64,000 nucleotides of DNA, from assembly GCA_039822785.1 (NCBI GenBank), contig JBCBMO010000005.1, forward strand, positions 62,001-126,000, given 5' to 3'. Both the position numbers and the translations under genes were made by a program. Each line of letters opens with the position of its first letter. The first letter of the stretch is position 1. The stretch is from Thermohalobaculum sp039822785. GTDB lineage: Bacteria; Pseudomonadota; Alphaproteobacteria; Rhodobacterales; Rhodobacteraceae. This document shows positions 60,332 through 64,000 of the stretch, one piece after another. Below the pieces are notes generated by a model. That model had not been told where the DNA came from, searched no databases, and worked only from the letters and a program-made list of their open reading frames with translations.

Positions 60332-62899
60332 TCAGTGCCCGTCCTCAGCCTCCGCCAGGGCTGGCGCGGCAGGCGCGCGGGCGAGGTCGCGCGTCATGCG
60401 CTCGACCATCTCAGTGACCCTTGCGAGCCCCGCAAAGTCGATCAGTTCGACCCGGTCCGTGGGGCGGTGATAGTCCTCGTGCCAGCCCGTGTAGAACGCG
60501 AGCGTCGGCACACCGGCCCGCTGGAACGGCGCCGTGTCCATCCGACGCGAGGCCTGCGCCCGCGGGTCCAAGGGCAGGCCGAGGCCCGCATTGGCCCGTT
60601 CGATGGCCCGCGGCCAGTCGGGCGAGGTCGCCAACCCGCGCAGCTGCAGCGCTTCGCGCAGGCGGCCCACCATATCGAGATTGAGGTAGGCGGCGATCCG
60701 TTCGGTGAGGACGGGGGGCTCTTCCTCCGCCGCCTCCCCTTCCGGGGTGCCAGTCATCTGGTCGACGTAGTGCGACGAGCCCAGCAGCCCCAATTCCTCG
60801 CCGGACCAGGCCGCCAGGATCACGTCGCGGACCGCCCCCTCCGGTGGGTTCGCCGCCAGGCTCTGGGCCACCTCGATGATCGCGGCGGTGCCGGAGGCAT
60901 TGTCGTCGGCGCCCGGATGGAGCCGTCGGCGCCGCTCGGCGAGGGGCTCGTCCGCCGGTTCTTCGCCGGCGGCACCGAAGCCGCTGCCGAGGTGGTCGAT
61001 ATGGCCCCCCAGGATAACGGGTGCACGATCGGCCGACCCATCGAGGTCGAGGCGCCCCAGGACGTTCCGCCCCTCGCGCAGCTCCACCTCAAGCCCGATG
61101 GAGGCCTGGGCCGAGAGATCCGGCAGCGGCCGCGCGATGCGCTCTCCCGCCTCGGCCATCGCCAGCAGCGCCTCCAGATCCTCCCCGGCCAGCAGCGTCT
61201 CATTGTGCTCGGCCGCGACCACGACCACGGGGATCGGATAGGGGTCCTCGTCGGCCTCGACCGTCGGGCCGGGCAGGTTCGCCGCCGAGGTGGAGACGCC
61301 CGGCGCGCGCATCAGGATGATGCCGGCCGCCCCCTTGTCCGCGGCGAGCTGAGCCTTGCTCACGAAACTCGACAGCCGGGTCAGGTCGGGCCGGTCGCGG
61401 CCGGAGACCCCGGGCGGGTTGCCGCGCCACACCAGCACCCATTTGCCCGCGACATCGAGATCGCCGTAGCTGTCGACCGGTGGATTGCCCTCCCAGGCCG
61501 GGGCGTCGAAGCCGAAGCCGCCAAAGACGACGGGCGCAACCTCGGTCTCGCCCGTGGCGGAGAAGGCGAGCGGCACCCAGTCCTCGTCGAGCGCCATCGC
61601 GGGCGCCTCGCCCTGGTCGCGTGTGAAGATCAGCGTGGTCTCCGCCGTGGGCCGCGCCGCGAAGCGAAAGATGAAGGGCTGGAAGTAGCCGTCGTCGCCC
61701 GCGGGCGCGAGGCCGATCGCCTCGAAGGCGGCGGCCATATAGGCGGTGGCCGCGCGCTCACCCGCCGTGCCGGTCAGCCGACCCTCCAAGGCCTCGGCCG
61801 AGAGCGCGGCCACATGGCGGCGAAGATCGTCCTCGTCGATGCCGGGCACTGTCGCCTCCATGGCCGGTGCCTCCAGCGCCTGGCGCGGCGGCGCGGCGCG
61901 CAGGAGCGCCAGCGCCGCCTCATGGTGCCAACCGGCCAGGAAGACCTCGCGCCGGCCGGTATCCTCGGGCGCTTCGTCTTCGCCGCCGCCGGTCATGATC
62001 GCCCCCGTCCAGGCGATGCGACCGCCGCCTGGTGCGAACTGGGGATGCGACTGGGGGCCCGGGCGCGCGAGGACGCGCATCGGCTCGTGCGCGCCGTCGG
62101 GCGCCAGGACGAAGAGATCCGCATCGCCGTCGTCGAGCGAGGTGCTGACGAAAGCGAGATAGGCGCCGGACGGATGGAAGACGGGCGCTTCGGCCCGCGC
62201 ACCCAGCGCGGTTAGCGCAATGGGCGCCGTGCCCTCGCCAGCCTCCAGGCCCAGCCGATAGAGCTCGGAGCCTGCAGGCCCCCGGCGCGAGAACACGATC
62301 GTGGTGCCATCCGGGCTCCAGGCCGGCTCGCGGTCGTGCTCGCCGACCTCTGGCGTGGTCAGCGGGCGGATCTCGCCGGTCTCAAGATCCAGGTGGCAGA
62401 GCCGCTGGTTCTCCGCCCCCTCCACTTGAGGCGCGCCGCATTGGGCGGACGAGAAGACGACGGCGCGACCGCCAGGCGCATAGGCACCATCACGCCCCTG
62501 CGCCAGCCGCCGCGCCGCTTGGGCGTCGATGTCATGAAGCACGCCGAGATCGTCGTCGGCCGCCGCTCCCTCCTGCGGCAGCGCGACCAGAGCACGCTCC
62601 TCGGTCGGGTGCGGCGCCCCCGTTCCCAGCAGGCCCTCGCTCCCCTCGACGGCCTGGGTCTGCCCGTCGGTGAGCGACAGGACGACCAGGGCAGGAGCAC
62701 CCTCGGCGGCCTCCCGGCGGATCATCAGGGCGCTGTCGCTCACGAAGCCGCTGACCGCGGCACCGGCACCTGCCAGGGTCAGCCGACGAGGATCGAAGAG
62801 GGGCGCAGGCTCAGCAGCCTGGGTCGGCGCCACGCCTGCAAGGCCTGGGAAGGCAATGGCCAACCCCGCGGCCATGCGCACAAAACCCATGACGTTCAT
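60332..62899 (-). CDS. M28 family zinc peptidase with TolB-like propeller and PA-like domain, exported
   Basis: 855 residues from the ATG at 62899, with a signal peptide (MAAGLAIAFPGLAGVAPTQA). Residues about 40-370 contain TolB/WD-like repeats (EPAWSPDGTTIVFSRRG, APVFHPSGAYLAFVSTSLDD, HPQFAPGGGRIAWTGA). A protease-associated-like domain follows. The M28 core has H633 in GGHIDHLG, D665 in GADDNASGT, E701/E702 in WSGEELGLLGS, D742 in YLNLDMVGR and H811 in HEDYHRPTD, the zinc ligands and catalytic Glu. An aminopeptidase role is inferred. Convergent with LysR. Confidence 0.88.
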   Translation of the reverse strand: MNVMGFVRMAAGLAIAFPGLAGVAPTQAAEPAPLFDPRRLTLAGAGAAVSGFVSDSALMIRREAAEGAPALVVLSLTDGQTQAVEGSEGLLGTGAPHPTEERALVALPQEGAAADDDLGVLHDIDAQAARRLAQGRDGAYAPGGRAVVFSSAQCGAPQVEGAENQRLCHLDLETGEIRPLTTPEVGEHDREPAWSPDGTTIVFSRRGPAGSELYRLGLEAGEGTAPIALTALGARAEAPVFHPSGAYLAFVSTSLDDGDADLFVLAPDGAHEPMRVLARPGPQSHPQFAPGGGRIAWTGAIMTGGGEDEAPEDTGRREVFLAGWHHEAALALLRAAPPRQALEAPAMEATVPGIDEDDLRRHVAALSAEALEGRLTGTAGERAATAYMAAAFEAIGLAPAGDDGYFQPFIFRFAARPTAETTLIFTRDQGEAPAMALDEDWVPLAFSATGETEVAPVVFGGFGFDAPAWEGNPPVDSYGDLDVAGKWVLVWRGNPPGVSGRDRPDLTRLSSFVSKAQLAADKGAAGIILMRAPGVSTSAANLPGPTVEADEDPYPIPVVVVAAEHNETLLAGEDLEALLAMAEAGERIARPLPDLSAQASIGLEVELREGRNVLGRLDLDGSADRAPVILGGHIDHLGSGFGAAGEEPADEPLAERRRRLHPGADDNASGTAAIIEVAQSLAANPPEGAVRDVILAAWSGEELGLLGSSHYVDQMTGTPEGEAAEEEPPVLTERIAAYLNLDMVGRLREALQLRGLATSPDWPRAIERANAGLGLPLDPRAQASRRMDTAPFQRAGVPTLAFYTGWHEDYHRPTDRVELIDFAGLARVTEMVERMTRDLARAPAAPALAEAEDGH

Positions 62900-63036
62900 C
62901 CTTGGACGCGATCCCTGCCGGCAGTATGCGCGGCGCCCTGGCATCTGGCTAGGCGTCGGCCGACCTGTAGCATGCCGGCCATGGGATGCCCCGGTATAGG
63001 CCGATGACGCCCAGCATGGCGCAACTGTCATCTTGG

Positions 63037-63300
63037 TCAGGCGGCCAGGTCAGCCTCGTCGAGGGGACAGTCGACGCCCTTCTTTGCGCAGCGCTTGCGG
63101 TAGCCCTTGGCCCAGCCGCGGGTCTTGACGCCCATCCGGTCCTGCACCGCCAGCAGATCGCTCAGAAAGGCCCGCCGCGCTTTCTTACCGTCGAGTTTCT
63201 TGAAGGCTTTCTTCGCCTTCTTCGTCATTCCGCAGCCGATACAGTGACCCTGAAGCTTGAACTTGCAGACGTCGATGCACGGGGACGGCACCTTGCTCAT
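63037..63300 (-). CDS. DUF1289 domain protein
   Basis: 87 residues from the ATG at 63300, placed after GAGG. Cysteine-rich N-terminal CIDVCKFKLQGHCIGCGMTK is the DUF1289 motif (four Cys, two pairs), probably a small metal site. The rest is highly basic (KKAKKAFKKLDGKKARRA). A start at 63312 is also possible. Function unknown. Confidence 0.85.
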   Translation of the reverse strand: MSKVPSPCIDVCKFKLQGHCIGCGMTKKAKKAFKKLDGKKARRAFLSDLLAVQDRMGVKTRGWAKGYRKRCAKKGVDCPLDEADLAA

Positions 63301-63383
63301 GGCGATCCTCATAAAGCCTCGACGCAACTGTCCATGAAGAATGACACCGCTGTCCAGACCGCCTGATCGGGGCAATGCGGCAG

Positions 63384-63875
63384 TTAATGCCGCAGGCGCA
63401 AGCCGGGCTGAGCGGTGCCATGTGTCGCCGCCACCGGCAGCGCCGTCGGACGCAGCGACAGCCGGCGCAGGGTCACGCCGACCTCCTGTGCCAGGGTCGC
63501 GACCATTGGCACGACATCCGGGCGCACCATCAGGGTGGCCATCACCGCCGCCTGCTCCCGATCGCAGGTCGCACCGGCCCCGATCAGATGGGCAAAAACC
63601 CTCTCGTCGGCACCGAGGTCGCGCGATCCGACGGCCTGGCGCATCAGGGGCCGGTGGCCGTGCCCACAGACCAGGGCCACAAGCTTCTCGAAGCTGCGCA
63701 GAGCCGCGCCGCCCTGCCGCCCGCCAAACGCGAGCGCGAAGGCGTTCCAGACCTCCTCCTGACTGCCGGGACCGGAACACCAGAGCCGCAGGAGCGTGAC
63801 GGAGAGCGCTTCGACGTCATCGATCTCGGCCAGCGTGCCGACCCGCATGCCGCCACAGCAAGAGCCCGTGGCCAT
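63384..63875 (-). CDS. Hypothetical protein linked to hemP
   Basis: 163 residues from the ATG at 63875, which overlaps the hemP stop by one base (TGATG). Content is compact and helical: RVGTLAEIDDVEALSVTLLR, LWCSGPGSQEEVWNAFALAF, RSFEKLVALVCGHGHRPLMR and DREQAAVMATLMVRPDVVPM. It contains seven or so Cys and His residues, which might bind heme or metal. Because it is coupled to hemP, a role in heme uptake or its use is suggested, but no family is recognised. Confidence 0.65.
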   Translation of the reverse strand: MATGSCCGGMRVGTLAEIDDVEALSVTLLRLWCSGPGSQEEVWNAFALAFGGRQGGAALRSFEKLVALVCGHGHRPLMRQAVGSRDLGADERVFAHLIGAGATCDREQAAVMATLMVRPDVVPMVATLAQEVGVTLRRLSLRPTALPVAATHGTAQPGLRLRH

Positions 63876-64000
63876 CACTTCGTCAGGATCAGCTTACCCT
63901 GCCGGGTGATCCGCAGCGTGTAGTACTGCCCGTGGTGGACAATCGTGGCGGTGACACCGCCCTTGGTCAGGCCAGCCGCCTCGTGCACCGGCTGTTGCGT
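63875..64000 (-). CDS. hemP: Hemin uptake protein HemP/HmuP (5' partial at window edge)
   Basis: The last 41 codons, ending in YYTLRITRQGKLILTK, the C-terminal signature of HemP/HmuP family proteins. The start is beyond base 64000. HemP helps heme uptake or its regulation and is normally next to the heme receptor and transport genes, which would lie to the right of this window. Confidence 0.88.
   Translation of the reverse strand, partial: TQQPVHEAAGLTKGGVTATIVHHGQYYTLRITRQGKLILTK

Noticed and set aside
59951..62215. Plus-strand open frame of 754 codons over the M28 peptidase
   Set aside because: Antisense to an intact zinc peptidase; no start signal and shadow-type composition.

Overview
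The window is about 64 kb of high-GC DNA from an alphaproteobacterium, most likely Rhodobacterales. The reasons are the minus-strand block rpmH-rnpA-yidD-ttcA-yidC-MOSC-engB, with argB nearby, the aap/bzt-type amino-acid ABC operon, the HemP and DUF1289 genes, and the style of the methylated-compound genes. No species can be named from the sequence alone.

Layout. 1-5266 (+): general L-amino-acid ABC transporter aapJ (5' end missing)-aapQ-aapM-aapP. 5362-7364 (+): a SprA-like putative metalloprotease and a trypsin-like lipoprotein. 7458-10574 (-): sixA, a 4Fe-4S ferredoxin-like protein, a fatty-acid hydroxylase and argB. 10875-12155 (+): a glycosyltransferase. 12192-18550 (-): the ribosome and membrane-biogenesis block. 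18755-22616 (+): TVP38-family membrane protein, a pyridine-nucleotide disulfide oxidoreductase and an orphan histidine kinase. 22693-22769: tRNA-Arg(ACG).

A 16.6-kb integrative island follows the tRNA. It is bounded by a 15-bp direct repeat (22756-22770 and 39370-39384) and has a P4-type tyrosine integrase at its far end. It carries two coupled low-GC genes, the second joining an unknown N-terminal domain to a ferric-iron-type periplasmic binding domain. It also holds a ParB-like protein, an inactivated SRAP (YedK/HMCES) gene, a 1274-residue SIR2-domain protein resembling the defence-associated sirtuins, an isolated tail tape measure gene and several small genes including an AlpA-type regulator. 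The SIR2 gene is the best candidate for an undescribed defence system.

To the right (39597-64000) the chromosome resumes. A penicillin-acylase/SDR/DUF2141 operon faces a TetR regulator across two perfect 17-bp palindromes. A sulfur and one-carbon neighbourhood follows: MtoX-like methanethiol oxidase with a membrane protein, then DUF2182-DUF1326-DmdA-like demethylase. Next come an aldehyde dehydrogenase, an XRE-cupin regulator and a four-gene set matching N-methylglutamate synthase (MgsABC) plus GmaS, which is also similar to rhizobial GlxBCD-GlnT. An aldehyde dehydrogenase/LLM flavin monooxygenase/hydrolase operon lies opposite a LysR regulator, followed by an M28 peptidase, DUF1289, a hypothetical gene and the end of hemP at the window edge.

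Taken together, the right half suggests use of methylated sulfur and nitrogen compounds. The pathway links (DmdA-like to MtoX, MgsABC to GmaS) are inferences from family and neighbourhood; the downstream partners DmdBCD and N-methylglutamate dehydrogenase are not in the window.
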